Positions 17,529 to 24,693 of a stretch of DNA of 56,174 nucleotides are shown in pieces (the first letter of the stretch is position 1; each line of letters starts with the position of its first letter). Below the pieces are notes generated by a model that saw nothing but the letters and a program-made list of their open reading frames with translations, was not told where the DNA came from and searched no databases. Source of the DNA: Planctomycetota bacterium (GTDB lineage: Bacteria > Planctomycetota > UBA1135 > GCA-002686595); the NCBI GenBank assembly GCA_016872795.1, contig VGYZ01000016.1:1-56174 (forward strand), read 5' to 3'. The position numbers and the translations under genes were made by a program.

Positions 17529-17715
17529 CTGCAGTTCCCCTCGACCCGCTCCCCGCGCTCCAGATCATGGGGCGAAGTATAGGAACGGGCCCCGAGGCGG
17601 GGTTAGCATGGTGGCGCACTTGGGCGGGCCGTCCGCGGCCGCCAGAGTCTCCCCTCCGCGTTAGAGTCGCCCCCCGCCGATCCCCCACAGGCCCCGCCCC
17701 GGCGGCGCCGCCCCC

Positions 17716-18858
17716 ATGACCGAGACTCCGACCCTCCAAGACAGCGTTGCCAAGGCCGAGCGCTTCGCCGTCGACCCGCATCTGTGCATCGCCTGCGATG
17801 CGTGCTGCCAGGACTTCCCCGAGATCTTCTTCATGGGGCAGGACGCCAAGGCGCACACGCACGACATCCACGACTCGACGCTCTACAACGCGCGCACCGT
17901 CGTCGATGTCTGCCCCACGGCCGCCATCAGCTACACGGGCGAGCTGCCGCCCGCCGAGGACCTCTCCAAGCTCGAGGAAGTCCCGGGCTGGGAGCTCGAG
18001 TGGGCCCAGTGGCGCGGCGTGGAGCAGGATCCCCTCGAGCGCGACCGGCGCTACGGCCGCGACTACACCGTCCAGGAGGAGGAGGACTTCGTCCGCGTCA
18101 CGGTGCAGTTCCCGACCAAGGTGCCCGCGGTGCGCGACCGCTTCCGCTACGGGCTCACGAGCGTGATGCCGATCTACGGCAACCATGTCGTGCAGGACGG
18201 CAATGTGTTCCAGATCTACGGCTGGGTCAAGGATCCCAAGATCCGCGCGCTCTGCCACACCACGAACAGCTTCCCGGGCCAATTCCTGACCACCATCGAA
18301 GTCAAGCGCACGACCTTCGGTCACCGCTTCCGCTTCGACGGCCACCAGAAGCTCGAGATCCTCGTCTTCAAGAAGCCCCTCCTCGCCGAGAACTGGCAAT
18401 GGCGCTCGCACTTCATCACCGAGAAGTGCACCGCCTGCACGATCTGCGAGCGCGTCTGCCCGACCAACGCCATCTCCGGGGGCGAGCGCTTCTTCATCGA
18501 CCCGGACCTGTGCATCAACTGCTCGGTGTGCGGCATCTACTGCCCGTTCGACGCGATCACCAACGACCGCGACACGCTCGTCACGCACATCAAGCCCAAG
18601 CAAGTCCCCAAGGCCCTCGTCCACGAAGAACTCTGCACCGGCTGCGAGTTCTGCGTCGATGTGTGCCCCTTCGAAGCGCTCGAGATGAAGCTCGACGCCG
18701 ACGGCTTCAACCGCATCGCGGTCGTGATCGAGAAGAACTGCACCTCCTGCAAGTTGTGCGAGCAGGTCTGCATCAAGGACGCGATCGAGATCCCGCGCGT
18801 GCAGAACTTCCGCGACATCGGCATGAGCTTCATGAGCTACCTCTCCGACGGCCACTAG
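17716..18858 (+). CDS. Polyferredoxin-type protein with five [4Fe-4S] motifs
   Basis: The 380-aa protein begins with one ferredoxin motif (CIACDACC at residues 24-31, closing Cys in VVDVCP at 66). It ends with four more from about residue 238: CTACTICERVCP, CINCSVCGIYCP, CTGCEFCVDVCP and CTSCKLCEQVC. All the Cys needed for five clusters appear to be present. Between them lie about 160 residues that I do not recognise, containing the beta-rich stretches DYTVQEEEDFVRVTVQFPTK and RFRFDGHQKLEILVF. It is probably a cytosolic electron carrier or a subunit of a redox complex, but no partner is adjacent: dinB converges on it and an unrelated divergent gene lies upstream. It has no signal peptide. The ATG at 17716 is the first in frame. 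Confidence 0.75.
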   Translation: MTETPTLQDSVAKAERFAVDPHLCIACDACCQDFPEIFFMGQDAKAHTHDIHDSTLYNARTVVDVCPTAAISYTGELPPAEDLSKLEEVPGWELEWAQWRGVEQDPLERDRRYGRDYTVQEEEDFVRVTVQFPTKVPAVRDRFRYGLTSVMPIYGNHVVQDGNVFQIYGWVKDPKIRALCHTTNSFPGQFLTTIEVKRTTFGHRFRFDGHQKLEILVFKKPLLAENWQWRSHFITEKCTACTICERVCPTNAISGGERFFIDPDLCINCSVCGIYCPFDAITNDRDTLVTHIKPKQVPKALVHEELCTGCEFCVDVCPFEALEMKLDADGFNRIAVVIEKNCTSCKLCEQVCIKDAIEIPRVQNFRDIGMSFMSYLSDGH

Positions 18859-18883
18859 CCACACAGAGCCCCGGTAACCCTCT

Positions 18884-18920
18884 CGCGAGGCCGTGCGCGT
18901 CCCCCGCGCCCGGCCTCGCG
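18884..18920. terminator. Long hairpin between convergent ferredoxin gene and dinB
   Basis: CGCGAGGCCG (18884-18893) and CGGCCTCGCG (18911-18920) form a perfect 10-bp stem, with a further GCGCG/CGCGC pairing possible inside the 17-nt loop. Its place between two convergent stop codons suggests a bidirectional terminator. It lacks a clear U-tract. Confidence 0.55.
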
Positions 18921-18956
18921 CGCTTCTCCGCATTCCCTTCAGGCGCGCGAGTCGCG

Positions 18957-20294
18957 CTACTCGGCGGGCGGCTCTTCGAAGGGGGGCGGGGAGTTCGGCT
19001 CGGGGTCGGAGGGCTCGCTGCGTGCGGCGCGGGCAGCTTGGCCGAGCGAGCCGGTGGTGCCGTCGCGGCCGACGGACTCGTCGCGGCCGAGCAGGCTGGC
19101 GGGCACGACGATGCCGCGACCGTACTTGCGGCGCAGGCGATCGAGGCCGGGCGAGGCGCGCTCGAGGCGGTCGGGGAACAGGGCGGCTTGGCGCACGAGG
19201 GCGGGCGCTTCGAACTCGGGATTGCCACCTCCAAACAGCGTGCCCTGCTGGGGCGTGCGCACATCCTCGAGGTTGGCGACCTGCAGGCCGAGCAGGCGCA
19301 GCGGGCCCTGAGGGATGCGATCGAGCAGCTCGCGCGCCGCGGCGTAGAAGCGCACGCCCACATTGGTCGAAAAACCGAGCGTTTGCGTGCGCGTGATCGT
19401 CTTGAAGCTCGGGTAGCGCGCCTTGATCGTCACGGTGCGACCGCGCAGGCCGGCATCGCGCAGGCGGAACGCGAGCTCCTCGCAGAACTCGAGCAGCCGC
19501 AGGCGCAGTTCCTCACGACTTTGGATGTCCTTGGCGAATGTGCGCTCGCAGCTATAGCTCTTCTCCTCGCGCCGCGGCGTCACGCGCCGCGTATCGATGC
19601 CGTGCGCCAGATCGTGGATCCACACGCCCGACACGCCGAAACGCTTGTGCACCTCTTCGCGCGAGAGCTTCGCGAGTTCCGCCACCGTGCGCACGCCCAT
19701 GGCTTCGAGGCGCTTGGCGGTGCGCGGGCCCACACCGAAGATCGCCGACACCGAGAGCGGCGCGAGGATCGTCTGCACATCCTCCGGCGGGATCACGCGG
19801 AAGCCGTCGGGCTTGTCCATGTCGCTCGCGAGCTTGGCGATGAACTTCGAGCCCGCGACGCCGACCGAGGCCACCAGCCCTGTCTCGCGCAGGATGTCGC
19901 GCTTGATCGCGCGCCCGATCTCCGCCGGATCACCGCCGGAATACTCGCAGCCCGAGACATCGAGGAAGGCCTCGTCGAGCGAGAGCGGCTCCACGAGCGG
20001 CGTGTAGGAGCGGAAGATCGCCATGATCTTGCGGCTCTCGGCCGTGTACTTCTCGAAGTTCGGAGGCACGACCACCAGCTCGGGGCACAGCCGCAGCGCC
20101 TCGGCGGTCGGCATGGCCGAGCGCACGCCGAAGCGCCGCGCCGGATAGCTCGAGGCCGCCACCACGCCGCGCCGGCCCGGGGCGCTCCCCACCACCACCG
20201 GCTTGCCGGCGAGCGAGGGGTCGTCGCGCACTTCGACCGACGCGTAGAACGCGTCCATGTCGATGTGCAGGATCGGTGTCGGCGAAGGGGCCAT
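18957..20294 (-). CDS. dinB: DNA polymerase IV (Y-family, translesion)
   Basis: The 445-aa product has HIDMDAFYASVEVRDDP at the start with the first metal Asp, PLSLDEAFLDVSG with the catalytic Asp-Glu, and VGVAGSKFIAKLASDMDKPDG with the family signature. A helix-hairpin-helix segment (IFGVGPRTAKRLEAMG) and the little-finger domain follow. Two sequences fit the beta-clamp consensus QxxLF: QGTLF near residue 350 and QAALF near residue 369. The tail is acidic, proline-rich and looks disordered. The ATG at 20294 puts MAPSPTPILHIDMDAF at the N-terminus; a codon 39 nt upstream is possible. It follows the TPR lipoprotein gene by 66 nt on the same strand. Confidence 0.95.
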   Translation of the reverse strand: MAPSPTPILHIDMDAFYASVEVRDDPSLAGKPVVVGSAPGRRGVVAASSYPARRFGVRSAMPTAEALRLCPELVVVPPNFEKYTAESRKIMAIFRSYTPLVEPLSLDEAFLDVSGCEYSGGDPAEIGRAIKRDILRETGLVASVGVAGSKFIAKLASDMDKPDGFRVIPPEDVQTILAPLSVSAIFGVGPRTAKRLEAMGVRTVAELAKLSREEVHKRFGVSGVWIHDLAHGIDTRRVTPRREEKSYSCERTFAKDIQSREELRLRLLEFCEELAFRLRDAGLRGRTVTIKARYPSFKTITRTQTLGFSTNVGVRFYAAARELLDRIPQGPLRLLGLQVANLEDVRTPQQGTLFGGGNPEFEAPALVRQAALFPDRLERASPGLDRLRRKYGRGIVVPASLLGRDESVGRDGTTGSLGQAARAARSEPSDPEPNSPPPFEEPPAE

Positions 20295-20360
20295 GGAGCG
20301 TCGATCTTCGCCGTTCGCTCCGCGCGCGTCCACCGCACCCCGGCGGAGAGCCTCGCGCGG

Positions 20361-21056
20361 CTACTTCGCGCCGCCGCCGTTGCGGGCGGCCATGGCCGCC
20401 CGCAGGCCCGCATCGTCGGGGAACTGCGCCTGCAGCTGCGCGTAGATCGGATCGGCGAGCGCCCCGCGACCGACGAGGTCGAGCATGCGCGCCTTCTCGA
20501 GCAGCAGCGCGGGCGTGTCGGGGAAGCGCTGCACGAGCGCGTCGACGATCGCCATCGACTCGTCCGCCTTGCCCGCCTTGCCGAGAATCGTGGCCTTGAG
20601 CAGCAGCGCCTTGGGTAGGTCCTTGGCGAGGGCGAGCGCGCGCTCGACGGACTCGAGCGCCTCCTCGCCGCGCCCGAGCTCGTCCAGGATCGTCGAGCGA
20701 TTGATGTGTGTCTCGGGATCGTCGGGGTTGCGTCGAATGCACTCGTCGGTCGCGCTGAGAGCCTCCGGCCAGCGGCCGAGCTGACCGAGGCACGCGGCGC
20801 GGTTGACGCGCGCATCGAGGTTCTCGGGCTCGACCGCGAGCAGCTCGTCGTACAGCCGCAGCGCGTCCGCGAAGCGTCCGCCGTTGTAGGCCTCGAAGGC
20901 CGCGATCTGCTTGCTGGCCGCGAGGAAGTCGCCCGAGACCGTCGTGGCCGAGACCGGAACCTTGGCGGGCTCGGGCGACGGCGCAGCACGGTCACAGGCG
21001 GCGAGAGCAAGAGCGCTGGCGAGGGCGAGGAACGCAGGGCGGAAAGGCGTGGACAT
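20361..21056 (-). CDS. TPR-repeat lipoprotein
   Basis: The 231-aa protein starts with a lipoprotein signal peptide ending in the lipobox LAAC (Cys at about residue 20). From about residue 50 it has tandem tetratricopeptide repeats (FEAYNGGRFADALRLYDELL, LGQLGRWPEALSATDECI, LDELGRGEEALESVERAL, LGKAGKADESMAIVDAL), roughly five units covering the rest of the chain. TPR lipoproteins usually serve as scaffolds at the inner face of the outer membrane; no partner can be named. It is divergent from oleA with 97 bp between them, and may share a transcript with dinB downstream. Confidence 0.8.
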   Translation of the reverse strand: MSTPFRPAFLALASALALAACDRAAPSPEPAKVPVSATTVSGDFLAASKQIAAFEAYNGGRFADALRLYDELLAVEPENLDARVNRAACLGQLGRWPEALSATDECIRRNPDDPETHINRSTILDELGRGEEALESVERALALAKDLPKALLLKATILGKAGKADESMAIVDALVQRFPDTPALLLEKARMLDLVGRGALADPIYAQLQAQFPDDAGLRAAMAARNGGGAK

Positions 21057-21115
21057 GGCGCGGCGGCGGGTGCGTTGGGAGCAGGGAGCTTGGGAGGGAC
21101 GATAGCCAATCGGCG

Positions 21116-21144
21116 TTGGACAAGCAGCGCCCCGGGCCTACCCT
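21116..21144 (+). promoter_or_regulatory. Promoter of oleA
   Basis: TTGGAC (21116-21121), exactly 17 nt, then TACCCT (21139-21144) is a good sigma-70-like promoter. Only 9 nt separate the -10 hexamer from the ATG, so the transcript should start within about 3 nt of the start codon. Confidence 0.6.
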
Positions 21145-21153
21145 GTTCGCCCC

Positions 21154-22185
21154 ATGCGCTTCGAGAAGGTCCGGATCGCGGCCACCAGCCATGTGCTGCC
21201 CGAGGAGGTCGTGACGAGCGAGGCGCTCGAGTGCGCGCTGGCCGGCGTCTACGCGCGCTTTCGCCTGAACACGGGCCGCCTCGAGCTGATGACGGGCATC
21301 CGCGAGCGCCGCTTCTTCCCGCGCGGCTGGCGCCCGAGCGACGGCTCGACGGCCGCCGGCGAGCTCGCACTCGCGCGCAGCGGCGTGCCGCGCGAGCGCA
21401 TCGGCCTGCTCGTGCACGCGGCGGTGTGCCGCGACTTCCTCGAGCCCGCGACCGCGTCCGTCGTCCACCACCGCCTCGGCTTGCCGCACAGCGCGCTGGC
21501 CTTCGACCTCTCCAACGCGTGCCTGGGATTCGCCAACGCCGCCAGCGTGGTCGCGACGCAGGTCGAGCTCGGCGCGGTCGACGCGGGCCTCGTCGTCGCC
21601 GGCGAATGCGGACGCGCGCTCGTCGAGCGCACGATTGCCACGCTCAACGCCAAGCGCGACCTCACGCGCGAGGAACTCAAGGCGAGCTTCGCGTCGCTCA
21701 CGATCGGTTCCGGCGCGGCGGCCATGGTGATCGCGCGCAAGGAGCTGTGCGCGTCCGGCGCGCGCTTCGCCGGTGCGACGGCTCGCTCGGCCACACAGCA
21801 CCATGTGCTGTGCCACGGCGACCATGCTGGCGAGGGGATGCTCATGCAGACCGACAGCGAGACGCTCATGCAGGCGGGCAACGAGCTCGCCGCGCGCACC
21901 TTCGCGGAGTTCCTCGCGGAGATGGACTGGACGCGAGAGACGGTCGAGCGCGTGATCACGCACCAAGTCGGCGTGGCGCACCGCAAGCTCCTGCTCGGCA
22001 CGATGGGCATCGATCTCGCGCTCGACTTCCCGACCGTCGAGACGCTCGGCAACATCGGCTCGGTCTCGCTGCCGCTCTCGTGGGACCAAGCCCGCAGCGC
22101 GAGCTTCGTGCGCGCGGGCCAGCGCACGGTGCTGATGGGGATCGGCAGCGGCCTGCAGTGCCAGATGCTGGCCCTCGAGCCCTGA
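21154..22185 (+). CDS. oleA: OleA: thiolase-fold acyl-CoA/ACP head-to-head condensing enzyme
   Basis: OleA joins two activated fatty acyl chains by a non-decarboxylative Claisen condensation to give a 2-alkyl-3-keto acid. The 343-aa product matches the Xanthomonas OleA pattern as I recall it along its whole length: VCRDFLEPATASVV with the diagnostic Glu97 (which activates the alpha carbon in OleA and is absent from FabH), DLSNACLGFANA with nucleophile Cys123, a THQVG motif with His270, LGNIG with Asn300, and MGIGSGLQCQM near the end. It has its own promoter, but its partners oleB, oleC and oleD lie 7-10 kb downstream on the same strand behind a fatty-acid gene block. The next gene begins 166 bp later. 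Confidence that this is OleA rather than FabH is high because of the Glu and the C-terminal motif. Confidence 0.9.
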   Translation: MRFEKVRIAATSHVLPEEVVTSEALECALAGVYARFRLNTGRLELMTGIRERRFFPRGWRPSDGSTAAGELALARSGVPRERIGLLVHAAVCRDFLEPATASVVHHRLGLPHSALAFDLSNACLGFANAASVVATQVELGAVDAGLVVAGECGRALVERTIATLNAKRDLTREELKASFASLTIGSGAAAMVIARKELCASGARFAGATARSATQHHVLCHGDHAGEGMLMQTDSETLMQAGNELAARTFAEFLAEMDWTRETVERVITHQVGVAHRKLLLGTMGIDLALDFPTVETLGNIGSVSLPLSWDQARSASFVRAGQRTVLMGIGSGLQCQMLALEP

Positions 22186-22272
22186 GCGCTCGCCCGCGGC
22201 GGCGCAGCCGACCGAAAAGCGCCGACGAAGGCCCGAGAAGGGCCTGATTTTGGCCTCCGAGGCCGTTTCCGC

Positions 22273-22302
22273 TTGGCCCGGCCGGCCGCGAGGGGGTACA
22301 AG
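22273..22302 (+). promoter_or_regulatory. Promoter of the gbsR-fab-ole operon
   Basis: TTGGCC (22273-22278), an 18-nt GC-rich spacer and TACAAG (22297-22302) form a plausible promoter. The palindromic operator starts 8 nt downstream of the -10, across the expected transcription start. Confidence 0.45.
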
Positions 22303-22310
22303 ACGCGCAC

Positions 22311-22340
22311 CACGGATTTCAGAAAAATCTGAAATCGGTG
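22311..22340. promoter_or_regulatory. Palindromic operator, probable GbsR/MarR binding site
   Basis: GATTTCAGA-AAAA-TCTGAAATC (22315-22336) is a perfect inverted repeat with 9-bp arms; flanking CAC (22311-22313) and GTG (22338-22340) extend the symmetry past one mismatch. It is strikingly AT-rich for this DNA and lies between the predicted -10 box and the ATG of a winged-helix regulator, 11 bp from the start. Autoregulation by the GbsR/MarR protein is the simplest reading. Confidence 0.65.
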
Positions 22341-22351
22341 CTCCCCGCCCC

Positions 22352-23110
22352 ATGACCGAAGAGCTCCCGACCTCCCGCTCCCTGCCGCAGCTGCCCGGGC
22401 TCGAGCCCGAACTCGCAGCGCAGCTCCCGCAGTTCGAGCTGTTCTTCAAGACGATCGGGTTCAAGCGCGTCCACGGGCGCATCTGGGGCCTGCTCGTCCT
22501 CGGCGGTCGCGCGCTCACGGCCAAGGAGATCAGCGAGGGGCTGCACCTCTCGCAGGGCGCGACGAGCACGGCGCTGCACGAGCTGACCGAGTGGGGCGCG
22601 ATCACGAGCGAGTTCGACCACGAGCGTCGCTGCCACCTGCACGCGCCGGTCTCGAACACGCTGGCCATCGCCGCGACCGTGATCCGCCGCCGCGAGCAGG
22701 TCGTGTTCCAGCAGTTCAAGGTCGCCAGCCAGCGCATGCTCGCCTTCGTCAAGGAGCAGCACGGCGAGAGAGACCCGCGCGTCATGACGCTGCGCTCGAT
22801 CATCTCGACCTGCGAGATCGCCGAAGCGGTCATGGGCCTGGTGGTCGGAGCCGTCGCCAACGCGCTCGACGACAGCCAGAGCCTGCTGCACAAGGCCATG
22901 AGCGCCGCCCTCAAGGTCGGCGTGGTGATGCCGAGCCGCGTGCTGCTCGGCCGCAACGGGCTCAACCAGCTCGTCAGCAACGCGCTCGCAGAGGCCGAGC
23001 AGGTCCGCCACTCCGGCGCGGACGCCGGATCGAAGCTGATCGTGGCGCATGGCAACTCTCAGAGCCGCTCGAGCGGCCGCAAGCGCGCGAAGGAGGCTCG
23101 CCGTGCGTGA
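22352..23110 (+). CDS. GbsR/MarR-family winged-helix transcriptional regulator
   Basis: The 252-aa protein has a winged helix at about residues 30-100: FKRVHGRIWGLLVLGGRALT, then AKEISEGLHLSQGATSTALH as recognition helices and a wing with FDHERRCHLHAPV. This arrangement and length fit the GbsR subgroup, which often represses its own operon. A long helical C-terminal part would serve dimerisation, and the tail is very basic (SSGRKRAKEARRA). It is the first gene of the operon and its stop overlaps the ketosynthase start by 8 nt. A near-perfect palindrome just upstream of its start is the probable target. The effector is unknown; an acyl or hydrocarbon product is an attractive guess only. Confidence 0.8.
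   Translation: MTEELPTSRSLPQLPGLEPELAAQLPQFELFFKTIGFKRVHGRIWGLLVLGGRALTAKEISEGLHLSQGATSTALHELTEWGAITSEFDHERRCHLHAPVSNTLAIAATVIRRREQVVFQQFKVASQRMLAFVKEQHGERDPRVMTLRSIISTCEIAEAVMGLVVGAVANALDDSQSLLHKAMSAALKVGVVMPSRVLLGRNGLNQLVSNALAEAEQVRHSGADAGSKLIVAHGNSQSRSSGRKRAKEARRA
23090..23096 (+). promoter_or_regulatory. Strong ribosome-binding site fixing the ketosynthase start
   Basis: AAGGAGG lies 6 nt upstream of the GTG at 23103, inside the end of the regulator gene. It decides for this GTG over the in-frame ATG at 23049. Confidence 0.7.
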
Positions 23111-24341
23111 GCTCCCGCGCGTCGTGATCACCGGAGTCGGTCTCGCGAGTCCCAACGGCGACAGCCTCGCGCAGTACCGCGCCAACCTGCTCGCGGGCAA
23201 GAGCGGCGTGGTGCCCTACACGATCCGCCACATCGGCGAGACCTACGCCGGCGTGTGCAACTTCGACCCGCTGCGCTACCAGACGCGCAAGGAAGCGCGC
23301 CGCGGCACGCGCGCGGGCGGCATCTCGATCTGGTGCGCGAGCGAGTCGCTGAAAGACGCCGGCATCGACATCGCGACGCGCGACCGCTCGCGGGTCGGCG
23401 TCTACATCGGCATCACCGAGCACGGCAATGTCGAGACCGAGAACCAGATCCACGAAGTCGCGCAGTACAACTTCGATCTCTCGTTCTGGTCGCACCACCA
23501 CAACCCGCGCACGGTGGCGAACAACCCCGCCGGCGAAGTGACGCTGAGCCTCGGGATCTCCGGTCCGGCCTACTGCCTCGGCGGCGCCTGCGCAGCCGGA
23601 AACCTCGGCCTGATTCAGGGCATGCAGATGCTGCAGCTGGGGGTCGTCGATCTCGCGCTCGGCGGCGGCGTGTCCGAGTCGATCCACACCTTCGGCATCT
23701 TCGCGAGCTTCCGCTCGCAAGGCGCGCTCGCGCGCCACGACGACGCGTCCAAGGCCTCGCGGCCCTTCGACCGCGACCGCAACGGGATCGTCGTCAGCGA
23801 AGGCGGCTGCCTGTACACGCTCGAGCGCCTCGACGACGCGCTCGCGCGCGGCGCGAAGATCTACGGCGAAGTGCGCGGCTACTTCGTCAACTCGGACGCC
23901 AGCGATTTCGTGCTGCCGAACTCGAACGGCCAGCAAGCCTGCATTCGCGGCGCGCTCGCGCACGCGCAAGTCGCGGCGCAGGAGATCGACATCGTCAACA
24001 CGCACGCGACCAGCACCAAGCAAGGTGACGAAGTCGAGTGCGAGGCGATCCGCGCGGTGTTCGCAGGCGCCCCGACGCGCGTCAACAACACCAAGAGCTA
24101 CATCGGTCACACGATGGGTGCCGCCGGTGCGCTCGAGCTCGCCGGAAACCTCCCGTCGTTCGAGGACGGACTCGTGCACCCCACGATCAATGTGGACAAC
24201 CTCGATCCGGCCTGCGCGCTCGACGGCCTCGTACTCAACGAGCCCGCGCGCCCCGCACGGAACATCGATCGCATCCTGAACATGTCGTTCGGGATGCTCG
24301 GCATCAACTCGGCGGTGATCGTCGAACGCTTCCGGAACTAG
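23103..24341 (+). CDS. FabF-type beta-ketoacyl-ACP synthase (KS) with altered gatekeeper loop
   Basis: The 412-aa protein is a complete KAS I/II-type condensing enzyme that would extend an ACP-bound chain with malonyl-ACP. The Cys-His-His triad is present: GGACAAGNLGL (Cys163), NTHATSTKQGD (His301) and NNTKSYIGHTMGAAGALE (Lys331, His336). The C-terminal loop that is usually GFGGTN in FabF, with the gatekeeper Phe, reads GMLGIN here (residues 397-402), suggesting different chain or timing control. A histidine-rich SHHHNP segment lies near residue 130. The start is GTG 23103, with a strong RBS. It is followed after 35 nt by the ACP gene, its likely partner. A housekeeping role is unlikely because it sits inside the ole operon. 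Confidence 0.88.
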   Translation: MRELPRVVITGVGLASPNGDSLAQYRANLLAGKSGVVPYTIRHIGETYAGVCNFDPLRYQTRKEARRGTRAGGISIWCASESLKDAGIDIATRDRSRVGVYIGITEHGNVETENQIHEVAQYNFDLSFWSHHHNPRTVANNPAGEVTLSLGISGPAYCLGGACAAGNLGLIQGMQMLQLGVVDLALGGGVSESIHTFGIFASFRSQGALARHDDASKASRPFDRDRNGIVVSEGGCLYTLERLDDALARGAKIYGEVRGYFVNSDASDFVLPNSNGQQACIRGALAHAQVAAQEIDIVNTHATSTKQGDEVECEAIRAVFAGAPTRVNNTKSYIGHTMGAAGALELAGNLPSFEDGLVHPTINVDNLDPACALDGLVLNEPARPARNIDRILNMSFGMLGINSAVIVERFRN

Positions 24342-24376
24342 CCCACCTCCAGCCCCGCTTCTTTCAAGACACCCCC

Positions 24377-24655
24377 ATGACCCGCGACGAAATCGTCATC
24401 GCCATCAAGGACATCATCTCCACCATCGCTCCCGACGAGGCGGTGGGCTCGCTCGCGATGGATGTGCGCCTGCGCGACCAGATCGAGCTCGACTCGATGG
24501 ATTTCCTCGACATCGTGATGGAGCTGCGCAAGCGCTACGGCGTGCAGGTCCCCGAGGAGGACTACATGCAGCTCGCCACGCTGCAGGGCTGCGTCGACTA
24601 CCTCGGGCCCAAGCTCGAGTCGAAGTCCCTCGTGCTGACCGCCCTCAAGGTCTGA
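24377..24655 (+). CDS. Dedicated acyl carrier protein
   Basis: This 92-aa acidic four-helix carrier protein has the phosphopantetheine site in [12 protein letters not shown], Ser40 within the D-S-M variant of the usual D-S-L motif. The flanking helix II ([20 protein letters not shown]) is typical. The C-terminus is somewhat longer than E. coli AcpP and less acidic. It lies between the KS and two CrtI-like flavoproteins, with a PPTase gene in the same operon, so it probably carries the chain that those enzymes modify. A short GC hairpin directly after its stop may raise its mRNA level relative to the downstream genes. Confidence 0.9.
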   Translation: MTRDEIVIAIKDIISTIAPDEAVGSLAMDVRLRDQIELDSMDFLDIVMELRKRYGVQVPEEDYMQLATLQGCVDYLGPKLESKSLVLTALKV

Positions 24656-24657
24656 GC

Positions 24658-24672
24658 GCCGCCTAGGGCGGC
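24658..24672 (+). promoter_or_regulatory. Intercistronic hairpin after the ACP gene
   Basis: GCCGCC-UAG-GGCGGC forms a perfect 6-bp stem with a 3-nt loop right after the ACP stop codon. No U-tract follows, so partial termination or 3'-end protection of the upstream message is more likely than full termination. Confidence 0.35.
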
Positions 24673-24693
24673 CCGCTGCACTCCACCGACTCC

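Noticed and set aside
13452-17582. A 1376-codon plus-strand open frame
   Set aside because: It lies antisense to five minus-strand genes with clear domains; its translation is low-complexity Arg/Glu/His.
21154-22185. FabH (KAS III)
   Set aside because: The Glu in RDFLEPATAS and the C-terminal GIGSGLQCQM pattern are those of OleA, and the oleB, oleC and oleD genes are in the same cluster.
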